DNA of 64,000 nt from positions 89,788 through 153,787 of the forward strand of contig JADJYK010000014.1 of the NCBI GenBank assembly GCA_016719815.1. The letters run 5' to 3'. Positions within the stretch are counted from its first letter, which is position 1, and each line of letters opens with the position of its first letter. The notes below the pieces were generated by a model. The model was not told the DNA's origin. It made no database searches and was given only the letters and a program-made list of their open reading frames with translations. The position numbers were made by a program, and so were the translations under genes. This DNA is from Chitinophagaceae bacterium (GTDB taxonomy: Bacteria; Bacteroidota; Bacteroidia; Chitinophagales; Chitinophagaceae). Shown here one piece after another: positions 39,142 through 48,327 of this stretch.

Positions 39142-40020
39142 CTAAATATGAGCAATAAAATGAAGAACGTCTTCTACTGAGCTCATCAGGTGGATATTCT
39201 GAGGTGGAGTCTGTTGGTAATGCTGAGAAAAATATCCCGAAACAATTGTTGGAGTTCCTGAAAAACAATCACTTATGTTCTGAATATAGGCATCAAATTG
39301 AAAATCAGTAGCTGCCGTTGTCAGATGAATAAAAGCAAAATCTGGTCGCTTCAGATTCAATACAAATGAAGCATCGGCCTGCGGAACATTAGAGCCAAGA
39401 TAGATAGTTTCAATTCTGCGAACCTTTAAAAGATAATTCATGTACAAAAGCCCGACTTCATGAAACTCCCCCTCCGGCAGAAACAACATAGCCTTTTTCA
39501 GGGGCATTTCCGGTGTGGGACAACCGTCAATCGCCACAATAAGCTTTTGCCTGATAATATTAGAAACCAGATGCTCCTGCGCCGGATTAATATGACCGGT
39601 TTGCCAAAGCAATCCTACCCGTTCGAGAAATGGAAAAATAACTTCCATGACCCCTTTCTCCATACCTATTGCCGCAATCTGCTCTTTCAAAACATTGTCA
39701 AAAGCACACATGTCGAGGTCAATCATCAATTTCACCAGCTCATTAATCACCCTTTCTTTTACTGCATCAGCCTCACTTAGTGCAAATATCTTTTCTTTTA
39801 TCTCTTCCGGTTTCATTTTATCAAGCCGGGATATTTTAAATCCATGCTTATTGAGAAGAGAAATATTGAGAAGGGTTTTCAGTTCTTCGTTTGTATAAAA
39901 ACGTATGTTTGTATCTGTACGCTGCGGTTTAAGAAAACCATAACGCTGCTCCCAGATGCGAATGGTATGGGCCTTTATACCCGATAAGTTTTCCAGATCC
40001 TTTATAGTAAATACTTCCAT
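39142..40020 (-). CDS. MerR-type regulator with cobalamin-binding domain (CarH/LitR-like photoreceptor)
   Basis: About 293 residues started at MEVFTIKDLENLSG (40020). The N-terminal MerR helix-turn-helix (HTIRIWEQRYGFLKPQR) is followed by a four-helix bundle with W139 and, ten residues on, E149-H150 (WQTGHINPAQEH). A B12-binding Rossmann domain follows, with the lower-ligand motif E185-x-H187-x-x-G190. In CarH these W, E, H and His positions line the adenosylcobalamin pocket, so light sensing through B12 is likely. It sits directly upstream of the sigma-crt operon, with the repeat-rich promoter between. Expected role: dark repression of carotenoid synthesis. Family assignment is strong; light response is inferred. 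Confidence 0.88.
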   Translation of the reverse strand: MEVFTIKDLENLSGIKAHTIRIWEQRYGFLKPQRTDTNIRFYTNEELKTLLNISLLNKHGFKISRLDKMKPEEIKEKIFALSEADAVKERVINELVKLMIDLDMCAFDNVLKEQIAAIGMEKGVMEVIFPFLERVGLLWQTGHINPAQEHLVSNIIRQKLIVAIDGCPTPEMPLKKAMLFLPEGEFHEVGLLYMNYLLKVRRIETIYLGSNVPQADASFVLNLKRPDFAFIHLTTAATDFQFDAYIQNISDCFSGTPTIVSGYFSQHYQQTPPQNIHLMSSVEDVLHFIAHI

Positions 40021-40082
40021 TACGGGTAAACTACAATCAGAATTCAAAAAAGTTTATAAAAAAATAAAATAACCGGTAAGAA

Positions 40083-40832
40083 TCATAAAGATGCATTTAA
40101 TAGTTTACCTGACTCAAGCAATTTGTGAAAGACAGTATTAGTTATCACAGTATGCAGGCCGTCGAGATGTCTTGTTCCATGCAAATCAGTTCCAATCAGT
40201 TCGTAATAGCCTTTTTTCGCAAGGTATATCGCCAATTCCTGCTGCGATCTTCCATAATGGCCCGACAGTGATAATACATTCAGCTGGAAATAACAACCCG
40301 AAGCTTTCAATTCTTCATACAGGTCTTTATTACCCTCCAGGTAGATGTAACGCTCCGGATGGGCAATAATGGGCTGATAGCCCTGCATTTGCATTTGAAA
40401 AAGTACATCCTTCAGATTACGGGGCTCGTATGCCATCGAAAATTCACATAACACCATATTATCTTTAACCGTCAGCAGCTTTTCGTTTCTGCTCAGCAAA
40501 TCTTCCACATGTTCATCCAGGAAATATTCCGCTGCTGCATGTATCTCTGCATTAATCCCTGCTTCTGCTAATGCCTGCCGTACCAGTTCCAGTTTTTCAT
40601 TAATAATAGCCGGCGTGTTGCGGTACATATCCCACATAATGTGCGGGGTGGTGATGAATTTGGTAAATCCCAGCTCCATCATTTCCTTTATCAAATCCAG
40701 GGTTGTCTGTATATCCTGCGAACCATCATCAATACCCGGAAGTAAATGCGAATGCATATCTGTTTTCAGTAAACTGAAATCAGCCTTTGTTGGCGGAGCA
40801 GCATTCTTTGATTTTGAAAAAAACTTAAACAT
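40083..40832 (-). CDS. CpsB/YwqE-type PHP tyrosine-protein phosphatase
   Basis: Metal-dependent phosphatase of the PHP superfamily that acts on bacterial tyrosine kinases controlling polysaccharide export. 249 residues with DMHSHLLPGIDDG (metal ligands), TTPH, the conserved EFSMAYEPRN region, IAHPERY and GTDLHG. It opens the exopolysaccharide region. No BY-kinase or Wza gene is seen in the window. Assignment firm; role in this cluster inferred from position. Confidence 0.9.
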   Translation of the reverse strand: MFKFFSKSKNAAPPTKADFSLLKTDMHSHLLPGIDDGSQDIQTTLDLIKEMMELGFTKFITTPHIMWDMYRNTPAIINEKLELVRQALAEAGINAEIHAAAEYFLDEHVEDLLSRNEKLLTVKDNMVLCEFSMAYEPRNLKDVLFQMQMQGYQPIIAHPERYIYLEGNKDLYEELKASGCYFQLNVLSLSGHYGRSQQELAIYLAKKGYYELIGTDLHGTRHLDGLHTVITNTVFHKLLESGKLLNASL

Positions 40833-40862
40833 ATAAACAGGTATCCGAAGTTAATTGAATTT

Positions 40863-41531
40863 TTAAACTCCGGCCGTCCTTTCAGGAAGTGAGGGAAATG
40901 CTTTATGTACCAAATTACTTTTAGGAAACACTACGTACCATGCCGTAAGAAAAAGGATCATAAAATCGGTATAAAAATTCCGGTGCTGCTGATACCACAC
41001 TTCCAGTGCTCCCTTATATGGCAAAATAATATCCCGGTAGGTTTCCTGCGGCGGCAGTATGCTTTGTGTAATGATCAATTCCTCGTCTCTGAATACGATG
41101 GAACCTATCCCTGTAAGACCCGGTGTAACATTATACACTTTGCTTTTCATCTCATCCGAATAGCGGTCAAAGCCCACCTTCATCAATGGCCGCGGGCCTA
41201 CAAACGACATGTCACCGGTCAGAATATTAATCAGTTGCGGAAGTTCATTAATCTTGCTTTGGCGCAGAAACTTACCCAGTGGGGTTATTCTGGAATCACC
41301 TCTCATTGTCATATCGCCATGACCCATATTCGGGCTGTTTTTCAGCATGGTGGCAAACTTCCAGATTCGGAAAATCACATTCTTATATCCCACCCTGTCC
41401 TGCTTGTAAAATACTTCATGCTCGCCTGTTAACAGCAACAGGATGATAACGGGTATAAAAATCGGCAACAACAGTATGATAGCTGTTAAAGAAAATACGA
41501 TGTCGAAAAATCGTTTGATGTGTTTGTACAT
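40863..41531 (-). CDS. Initiating sugar transferase (undecaprenyl-phosphate glycosyl-1-phosphate transferase)
   Basis: Transfers the first sugar-1-phosphate to undecaprenyl phosphate at the inner membrane. 222 residues, one N-terminal membrane helix (FFDIVFSLTAIILLLPIFIP) and the Bac_transf catalytic core: FYKQDRVGYKNVIFRIWKF, the central SKINELPQLINILTGDMSFVGPRPL and the C-terminal VTPGLTGIGSI. The protein is short, lacking the extra helices of the WbaP type, like PglC. It lies 3 bases after the aminotransferase gene. Confidence 0.93.
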   Translation of the reverse strand: MYKHIKRFFDIVFSLTAIILLLPIFIPVIILLLLTGEHEVFYKQDRVGYKNVIFRIWKFATMLKNSPNMGHGDMTMRGDSRITPLGKFLRQSKINELPQLINILTGDMSFVGPRPLMKVGFDRYSDEMKSKVYNVTPGLTGIGSIVFRDEELIITQSILPPQETYRDIILPYKGALEVWYQQHRNFYTDFMILFLTAWYVVFPKSNLVHKAFPSLPERTAGV

Positions 41532-41534
41532 ATA

Positions 41535-42683
41535 TTACCCTATTGCTTCTTTAATCTCCCTTACCACAATTTCCAGTTCTTCATCAGTAATATTCGTAGA
41601 ACTCGGAATACTCAGACAGGTGTTATAAATATAATCTGAGTTGTCGTTCCTGTTTACATACACACAGTCCTTATACATCGGCAGTTTATTCATCGGCATC
41701 CAGAAACGGCGACTGAGTATTTTATTTGCATTCAGGTGGTCGAGCAGTTGCTGTTGTTTATCTGTCTGTATGGTAAACAGCCATCCGTTTGTATTCACAT
41801 CAGCCAATTCCTGTTGAAAACGGATGTCCGCCACTCCGCTCAGTTCTTTTTTATAAAAAGCAACGATCTCTTTTTTTCTTTTAATGAATGAAGGCAGGAG
41901 TTCCATCTGCCCCACACCTATTGCTGCCAAAACATTAACCAGCCTGTAATTATAACCTACTTCATCGTGATAATATTCATCCGCACTTGCCTTGGCTGTA
42001 GTGGTTAAGTGTTTGGCATGTTTAGCCAGCGCTTCATCATCCGTAACAATTACACCACCACCGCCAGTTGAGATAATTTTATTACCATTGAAACTGAATG
42101 CTGCCAGCGGACTGAAAGTTCCCGCAGCTTTTCCTTTATAAGTAGTGCCCAATGCTTCAGTAGCATCTTCCACAACAGGCAGCGGGTATTTTTTTACAAC
42201 AGACAGGAAACGATCCATATCGCACATATTACCCAGTATATGTACCGGCATAATGGCCCCAATACGTCGACCATCCTTACTGTAAAACAAATTACCATCC
42301 TTAACATCTGTTTCATTCTCCAAAAACTCTTCCAGTAAGTCCAGGTCCATCTGCCATAGCAACGGGTCGGCATCAATCAGCAAAGGCTCGGCACCCATAT
42401 ACTTAATAGAGTTGGCAGAAGCTACAAACGTAAGATTCGGCAGAATAACATAATCGTCCTGTTTCACACCACTGAGCAATAAAGAAATATGCAGTGCCGC
42501 TGTTCCGTTAACAGCAGCCACGCCATATTTTGCACCGGCAAAATCCGCCACCATTTGCTCAAACTGTGTAACATAAGAGCCCACCGAAGATATCCAGCCT
42601 GTATCCAGGCAGTCTTTCACATACTTCCACTCATTGCCGGCAATATTGGGGAGGCTCAGTGCAATAAATTTATCATTACTCAT
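41535..42683 (-). CDS. DegT/DnrJ/EryC1 family sugar aminotransferase (LegC-like)
   Basis: PLP-dependent aminotransferase acting on a nucleotide-linked 4-keto sugar. 382 residues; the Schiff-base lysine is K202 in FSFNGNKIISTGGGG, with the preceding DATEALGTTY region binding the cofactor. The N-terminus (IALSLPNIAGNEWKYVKDCLDTGWISS) and overall pattern are closest to the LegC branch, seen with legionaminic-type or bacillosamine-type sugars. It overlaps the epimerase gene by 8 bases. With NeuD and a formyltransferase in the same cluster, an N-acylated amino sugar is a likely product. Confidence 0.9.
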   Translation of the reverse strand: MSNDKFIALSLPNIAGNEWKYVKDCLDTGWISSVGSYVTQFEQMVADFAGAKYGVAAVNGTAALHISLLLSGVKQDDYVILPNLTFVASANSIKYMGAEPLLIDADPLLWQMDLDLLEEFLENETDVKDGNLFYSKDGRRIGAIMPVHILGNMCDMDRFLSVVKKYPLPVVEDATEALGTTYKGKAAGTFSPLAAFSFNGNKIISTGGGGVIVTDDEALAKHAKHLTTTAKASADEYYHDEVGYNYRLVNVLAAIGVGQMELLPSFIKRKKEIVAFYKKELSGVADIRFQQELADVNTNGWLFTIQTDKQQQLLDHLNANKILSRRFWMPMNKLPMYKDCVYVNRNDNSDYIYNTCLSIPSSTNITDEELEIVVREIKEAIG

Positions 42684-43671
42684 ACACTAATTTTCCTGAT
42701 TCAAGATATTGGTTGTACCAGTCCACCGTAATTTTCAGTCCTTCCTTCCACATCACTTTTGGTTCATAGCCCAATTGTGTTCTGGCCTTGGTAATATCCG
42801 GACAACGGCGGCTAACCGAACCGGGATAGGTAGGTGCATTTTCAAACTCACCCGTAAAGCCCATCAGCTCACCTGCATAATGTATCAGGTCGCCAATTGA
42901 AATTTCATCCTGTGTGCCGATATGATAGGTTTCTCCGTTTGTATTAGGTTGCTCCATCGCCAGCACCGTTCCCACAACGGCATCATCAATATAACAGAAA
43001 GCCCTGGTCTGGTCATGTCCATACACTTTAAACGGATTTTCTCCTTTACGATAACGCACCACCAGGTGTGGTATCACATGTTTGAAGCCCATCCTCGGAC
43101 CATATACATTGTGATAGCGGACTATTGTTGCCTCAAAGCCGAGTATTCTTGCATAGTTCAAAAAGCCTGACTCGCCCAGCATCTTGGTTACTGCATAGGT
43201 GAATCTTGGGTGACCAATATCCTGAATACACAACGGCACTTCTTCAGGTGTGGGTGTGGTATAACCAAACGCTTCGATAGTCCCCGCATAACATTCGCTG
43301 GTAGAAGTAAACAGCACCTTGCCCACTTTACTGCGGCGTACCCACTCCAGTGTATTATAGATTAGTGCCGTGTTGATGCGGATAATTTCATGCGGAATAG
43401 AGTTTGCATTATCCACCCCCACCACCGATGCCAGCATATACACCTGGTCATATGCCTCATCAAGATGATTGTAAGTCGCAGGATCAGTAAAATCGCCGGC
43501 CACCACTTTTATACCCTGTTTGTTTACCAATTCCATAAAATGTTCATCCTGTTTGCCACGGGCAAAATTATCGGCAATGGTCAGTTCATAATCCCTGTTT
43601 TCTGCGAGGTATTTGGTAATATTAAAACCAATAAAACCTGCTCCGCCTAATAGAAGTACTTTTTTCGACAT
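42676..43671 (-). CDS. NAD-dependent epimerase/dehydratase (extended SDR)
   Basis: Acts on an NDP-sugar. 331 residues with the N-terminal GGAGFIGFNI cofactor motif and the catalytic YxxxK (YAVTKMLGE) plus an upstream Ser/Thr (FTSTSECYAG). The family includes UDP-glucuronate decarboxylases, 4-epimerases and LegB-type 4,6-dehydratases; TSTSECYAGTIEAF does not settle which. Its 8-base overlap with the LegC-like aminotransferase suggests it supplies the keto-sugar substrate, which would favour a dehydratase. Confidence 0.88.
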   Translation of the reverse strand: MSKKVLLLGGAGFIGFNITKYLAENRDYELTIADNFARGKQDEHFMELVNKQGIKVVAGDFTDPATYNHLDEAYDQVYMLASVVGVDNANSIPHEIIRINTALIYNTLEWVRRSKVGKVLFTSTSECYAGTIEAFGYTTPTPEEVPLCIQDIGHPRFTYAVTKMLGESGFLNYARILGFEATIVRYHNVYGPRMGFKHVIPHLVVRYRKGENPFKVYGHDQTRAFCYIDDAVVGTVLAMEQPNTNGETYHIGTQDEISIGDLIHYAGELMGFTGEFENAPTYPGSVSRRCPDITKARTQLGYEPKVMWKEGLKITVDWYNQYLESGKLVYE

Positions 43672-43679
43672 AATGTATA

Positions 43680-44642
43680 CTAATCCTGTTTAATAAAATA
43701 AATGGGTTGATTATAGTTGGCTATTGCCAGTAACGCTTTATAAATATATTGACACGACTGCACCGCACCTGCTGTGTTTACAAATTCTATATCATCTTCC
43801 GGTGTATGGTACTGCGGGTAACCGCCGGTATGAAAACCCAGCACAGATTTATTTCTCTTATAAAAAGAAACATGATCTGAGCCACCAACACCACCGGCAA
43901 TAACAATCGGATTCAGGCCACTGCCGTTACCCAAACCCTTCAGCAATTCCATACCACCAGGAAATGTACCGGCACCGCCCATATACAACTGCTTCTCTGC
44001 ATTCAGGCATCCAAGAATATCTATGTTACTCATCAGCTTAATCGCTGTATCAGGCACCGGCAAATGATTGGTGAAAAATTTAGAACCCACCAGCCCTTCT
44101 TCTTCTCCGCTGAAAGCGATAAATATTATGCTTCTTTTATTCAGTTTCTTCTTGCTCACTTCACGGGCTATACACAATAAAGCCGCTGTGCCCGAAGCAT
44201 TATCAATGGCCCCGTTATGAATGGCCAGTGTATCCGGTTTCTTAGATCCTGTTCCCTTTCCGCCCCAGCCCAGGTGATCGTAATGGGCGCCTAACACAAT
44301 GTACTCGTCTTTAAGCAGCGGATCATTACCGGGCAGGTAAGCTATCACATTATTCGTTAAAACAGAATCCCGGGTAATAGAATTCGTTTGCTTCTTCAAC
44401 TTAACATAGAAGGGTTGATAAAAATTCGTATGCCACCGGTTTAATCCATACTCCTTAAACTGTTTCCTGATATAAGCCGCTGCTTTATCATTCCCTTTCG
44501 TTCCCGGAAATCTTCCCTCCAGTTTATCGGCAGCCAAAAAACGGATATACTTATCATATTGCTCAGCCGTTATTCCTTCCTGGGCAAGGCAACTGCCAGT
44601 AGGGGCAACAGCCAGTAATAGTATGGAAACGAAAATTCTCAA
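43680..44642 (-). CDS. M28 family metallopeptidase, secreted
   Basis: A zinc-dependent aminopeptidase-type enzyme of 320 residues with a signal peptide (MRIFVSILLLAVAPTGSCLAQ). Zinc-ligand blocks are GAHYDHLGWGG, AIDNASGTAALL, FSGEEEGLVGS, NIDILG and the C-terminal YHTPEDDIEF. It sits between two nucleotide-sugar genes, where a peptidase is unexpected. Tight spacing (8 and 13 bases) shows it belongs to the transcript. Its link to polysaccharide is unclear. Confidence 0.9.
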   Translation of the reverse strand: MRIFVSILLLAVAPTGSCLAQEGITAEQYDKYIRFLAADKLEGRFPGTKGNDKAAAYIRKQFKEYGLNRWHTNFYQPFYVKLKKQTNSITRDSVLTNNVIAYLPGNDPLLKDEYIVLGAHYDHLGWGGKGTGSKKPDTLAIHNGAIDNASGTAALLCIAREVSKKKLNKRSIIFIAFSGEEEGLVGSKFFTNHLPVPDTAIKLMSNIDILGCLNAEKQLYMGGAGTFPGGMELLKGLGNGSGLNPIVIAGGVGGSDHVSFYKRNKSVLGFHTGGYPQYHTPEDDIEFVNTAGAVQSCQYIYKALLAIANYNQPIYFIKQD

Positions 44643-44655
44643 ATCCTGATTTTTA

Positions 44656-46148
44656 TTAGATATCTCCCCTGCCTATCACCTTCACTACATGCTTTTCGCC
44701 CAATGACTGTAACTCTTCGTTAGTAAGTACTCCAATGGTATCATATACAAAACAGGAAGGCTTGCCCTTTACCTTTTCAAGCAAGGCAGGGTTGCTCCTG
44801 TAATCTTTATGTCCTGTCGTTATCACCACCACATCATAATCTGTTTCAAGCAGCTCATCAAGATCCTGGTTTACCCAGATATCTTTCTCTTCCCAGTACT
44901 TCACATGCGGGTCATGCAGGGTGATAGCGCAACCAGCTTCAAGCAGGTGATCATAAAATCCTTCCACGGGTGTGTAGCGGGTGTCACCCACATCGTTCAG
45001 GTAACTGACACCCAGTAATAACACTTTCTTTCCTTCCAGCGAATCCTCGTATTGCGACTGCAGGTATTCAAATGCATACACCGGCATCTTATCATTGATG
45101 TGCACCCCTTTCTCACTCTGCCCCAGTTTCTCTACGCTGCCAAAAAGATTCATCCGGGCCCAGCTTGCCAGCAGCGGATCTTTTGTTAAACAATAGCCAC
45201 CCACACCCAATCCCGGCAGCATAATATTTTTATGCGTGGGCCGCATACGGATGGAATTCACCACTTCGTAAATATCCACACCGGCCTCTTCTGCAAAACG
45301 GCTCCACTCCACCATAAAGGCAATATTCATGGCACGGAACGAATTCTCCAGCACTTTCGCCATCTCGGTGGCATTGGTATTGCCTAACCGGGTAAGCGGA
45401 TATTCATCTGTTTTGATAACAGTACGCAGAAAGCTTTCTACCGCCTCCGCACTTTTTTCATCAGTACCGGCAAACACCCGGTAGAAATTCTGGATAGAGT
45501 CAATGTATTTTGGCCCCGGCATCACTCTTTCATAAGAATGTCCCACTTTCACTTTATCGGTAGCAAGACCTCTCTTAGCCAACCTTTCTTCCATAATTGG
45601 CCTGACGATTTTCTGCGCTGTTCCCGGAGGAACAGTCGTTTCCACCAGCACCAGCACATCTTCCCTGCAGTTGGCGCCAATGGCTTCAATCGCTTTTTTG
45701 AATGGCGTCAAATCAACATTATATCCTTCCAGGTCTTTGTTCTTTGCTGATTTCTTTTGTACGTCCAGGTTAATATCCACTACCACTACATCTGCCTTGC
45801 TGTATGCATGGCTGTCATAAGTGGCATAATAGTTTTTTTCTTCAGTGCATTTTGATAATAGATTTCAATCTTCGGGTCGCTGGCAATTACCGGAAATATA
45901 CCTTCATTAATAGAACGGATTTTCCAATAAGAAGCGGGTGTTGGCAAGTCAATTCCAATTACAGCATATTCTTCCGTAAGTGCATTGGCTACCACCAATC
46001 CCATTACAGAACCCACAAAACCCAGGCCTTGCACCACCACCACTTTCTTACCGGGATGCAATGCAATAAACGCATCAATACCTGCCTGATCATCCTTAAC
46101 CGCTGGTATAATATATTCCACTCCCGTTACCGGGCTTTTTGAGTTCAT
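44656..46148 (-). CDS. UDP-sugar 6-dehydrogenase, WbpA/WecC type (one frameshift)
   Basis: NAD-dependent oxidation of a UDP-hexosamine to its uronate. The N-terminal Rossmann motif (VVVQGLGFVGSVMGLVVA), the VETTVPPGTAQKIVRP block and the catalytic Cys in GVGGYCLTKDPLLASWA are clear, followed by the UDP-binding C-terminal domain. The frame breaks near 45838 in an A-run: one added base gives ALKKKNYYATYDSHAYSKADVVVVDIN. Restored length is about 496 residues, longer than usual because of an N-terminal extension. This predicts an acidic sugar in the polysaccharide. Confidence 0.9.
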
Positions 46149-46157
46149 ATATTTGGC

Positions 46158-46188
46158 CTCCCCAAACCCCTCCGCCGGAGGGGCTTAA
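46158..46188. repeat. Dispersed palindrome (CCCCTCCGCCGGAGGGG)
   Basis: A perfect palindrome CCCCTCCGCCGGAGGGG, with flanks CTCCCCAAA and CTTAA, matching the element inside the cobalamin riboswitch at 30466-30495 at all but about four positions. Lies just upstream of the dehydrogenase gene, perhaps in its leader. Confidence 0.7.
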
Positions 46189-46244
46189 ATACCCCACAGC
46201 ATTAAGAGTCTTTTTTTAATATTTAGATACCTAAAAATAATTTG

Positions 46245-46930
46245 CTATTCATTCGTTAATTTAAAAACCTGATTGCCAATTTTAGTAAAAGCCCAATGTG
46301 TTTTATAAGTGGTGGCTTTTATCCGCCGCCGAATCTCCTCCTCACTCATTTCCGGTCGTATGTGGCAAAGTTCATTCAGTTGTTTCCGGGTAAACGGTTT
46401 TCTTGTCCAGTGCGCATCAGTTAACGGAAGCGGCTCTCTTTTAAGAATAATATCCATTATTTCGTAAAAGCTTTCTTCTATCAGATGATAGCAATGTTGT
46501 GTAATGCTATACACAGTATGTCTTCTTCTTTTACGGGAAATCTTTTCACCTGGATTATGTTGCCCGAATCAACTGAAGCATTCATGCAGTGACAGGTAAT
46601 CCCATATTCTTTTGCCCCTTCATACACGGCAAAATTCGTACAGCCAGTTCCGGGATACTCCGGGCTGCCCGGATGAAAGTTAATAGCAGCAACCGAAGCA
46701 CTGTCAAGCAATGACTGCGGGTATATCCAGGAAGAAATAAATGAAATCATCAGGTCGCCTTTCCAGTTCAGCACTTCATCGGGAAGTTTATCGTGGCGGC
46801 TGCCCTCAAAAATCACCGGGTTGGTAAACGTTTTACGGATAAAATCCTCTGCCCGGCGGGCATATTCATTGTCTTTCTTGCTTAAGAAAAGCACCCTGAA
46901 ATCAGCCGGTTTTTGTTTCGTTTCTCCCAA
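46245..46930 (-). CDS. Formyltransferase family protein, probably sugar N-formyltransferase (one frameshift)
   Basis: A folate-dependent formyltransferase-fold protein of about 225 residues. The catalytic Asn-His-Asp set is visible: INFHPGSPEYPG (Asn and His) and ASVDSGNII (Asp). The N-terminal RVLFLSKKDNEYARRAEDFI is Rossmann-like. It breaks near 46505; one base restores EEDILCSITQHCYHLIEESF. Presence among amino-sugar genes suggests N-formylation of a dTDP- or UDP-amino sugar, as with VioF/FdtF-type enzymes, rather than Met-tRNA formylation. The protein is shorter than Fmt, which supports this. Confidence 0.78.
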
Positions 46931-47295
46931 ACCTGTTATTCGTTTTTTGAAGGTGCAAAGGTATCATTATTTATCTAATGTTTAAGAACTTAAGAAAGAC
47001 ATAACAGGCCTGTTTGAGCTAAACATTTTTAACCACAGCGTACACAAAGCACACTAAGAAATTTTCTTGTGTCAGCGTACCACTATGACTCCGTGGTTAC
47101 ACCCTTGCGAAGCAACTTGCCGAAGGCAATCATCCGTGTTTATCTGTGCCCCTCTGTGCTGCCTTTCAATCTGTGCTCTCTGTGTTAAAAACCTTGCGAA
47201 GCAACCCGCCGTGATCGCAGTGCCCGCAGTGGTTAATTAAACAACATTCAACTATTTTAAACCACTATTAAACCACATCCAACCTCTCTTCCCCG
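46931..47295. repeat. Gene-free stretch with dispersed repeat family (TTGCGAAGCAAC / CTCTGTGCTGCC)
   Basis: No plausible ORF. The stretch is made of short repeated modules: CTTGCGAAGCAAC appears twice here (near 47103 and 47193) and again near 58157; the 18-mer CTCTGTGCTGCCTTTCAA at 47152-47169 recurs exactly at 58115-58132. Phrases such as TCCGTGTTTATCTGTG recur with variation. It looks like a decayed dispersed element of the kind scattered through Bacteroidota intergenic regions. Confidence 0.6.
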
Positions 47296-47329
47296 CACAA
47301 AAAAATCCCCGCTTATAAAAGCAGGGATT
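47296..47329 (-). terminator. Intrinsic terminator after the NeuD-type gene
   Basis: Read on the minus strand, AATCCCTGCTT and AAGCGGGGATT form a 10-11 pair stem (47304-47329) with a short loop, followed by eight T. It lies 33 bases after the stop of the acyltransferase gene. Confidence 0.85.
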
Positions 47330-47361
47330 GGAATGTAAATTTTCTATTTGGAATTTCTTCT

Positions 47362-48021
47362 TTAGGCTGCCAGCAGGCTGTGAGCCGGCGTTTTCACCAG
47401 CATTTTGGCAGGATTACCCACCATTGTCACACCATCAGGCACATCTTTTACCACCACCGTACCGGCACCAATAGTAACATTGTTGCCGATTTTTATTCCC
47501 TGCCGGATCACTGAATTGGCCCCGATAAAAGTATTTCTTCCCACCTGCACATTACCACAAAGCACAGCTCCCGGTGCAATATGTGTAAAGTCACCAATCA
47601 CACACTCATGATCAATACTTGTGGAGGTGTTTAATATAACGCCACGTCCAATCTCCACCAGCGGATTGAGTGTGGCATTAGCAGCAATCATTACACCATC
47701 TCCCATTCTAACAGACGGAGAAATAACGGCACTGGGGTGAATGGCATTAATAGGATTACCCAAAAACTGGCCCAGGTTAGTGTGAATCTTTTCACGGATA
47801 CCATTGTGGCCCACACAGGCGAAAAAGTCATAGTTCTTCAACTCCGGAATTGCTTCCGACTCTTTTCCTAAATACGTTAAATGATAGGGATTGAATGATT
47901 TTTCTTCCTGGTCGCAGTATGCGGTTACCAGGCGGCCTGCACTCAGCAAAATGTCAATGATGACATATGCGTGGCCTGAATAGCCAATTATGGCCACTGG
48001 TTTTTTCAATGTGGTTTTCAT
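47362..48021 (-). CDS. NeuD/PglD-type sugar O- or N-acyltransferase
   Basis: Hexapeptide-repeat acyltransferase of about 219 residues, started at MKTTLKKPVAIIGYSGHA (48021); 23 upstream codons are open but not family-like. An N-terminal Rossmann-like nucleotide-sugar-binding half is followed by a left-handed beta-helix ([LIV]GxxxI-type repeats from MGDGVMIAANATLNPLVEIG to IGAGTVVVKDVPDG). Likely acetyl-CoA dependent on a UDP-amino sugar, consistent with the LegC-like gene upstream. Transcribed alone, with its own terminator. Confidence 0.88.
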   Translation of the reverse strand: MKTTLKKPVAIIGYSGHAYVIIDILLSAGRLVTAYCDQEEKSFNPYHLTYLGKESEAIPELKNYDFFACVGHNGIREKIHTNLGQFLGNPINAIHPSAVISPSVRMGDGVMIAANATLNPLVEIGRGVILNTSTSIDHECVIGDFTHIAPGAVLCGNVQVGRNTFIGANSVIRQGIKIGNNVTIGAGTVVVKDVPDGVTMVGNPAKMLVKTPAHSLLAA

Positions 48022-48308
48022 TGATCTTGGATTTTTGGACAGCATAAAAGTAAAACCACAAACTGCCGTACCCAAGTATTTAACCGTCAATCTAAAAGAT
48101 CGGGTAGTTCCCCTCTATAAAGTATCGTAGATTTTCTAACAGTCAGCTTGCCGGCTCTTTTAAAAATTATAGCTATATCCAGACCTTATTTTGCACTAAT
48201 TATAATTCTTAACAATATGCCTGCAATTTTTTGTAACTAAACCTGATTCCTAAAAATAGAAGGCCGATTTGATGGTTCATATTGAATATTCTAATGTGCA
48301 TATTTTAC

Positions 48309-48316
48309 TATATTTG
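48309..48316 (+). promoter_or_regulatory. Candidate -7 element (TATATTTG)
   Basis: TATATTTG matches TAnnTTTG and lies 11 bases before the ATG of the ATPase gene. The best upstream match to -33 (ATTG at 48281-48284) is 24 bases away, so this is tentative. The rest of 48022-48308 shows no other feature. Confidence 0.35.
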
Positions 48317-48327
48317 CACAATAAGAT

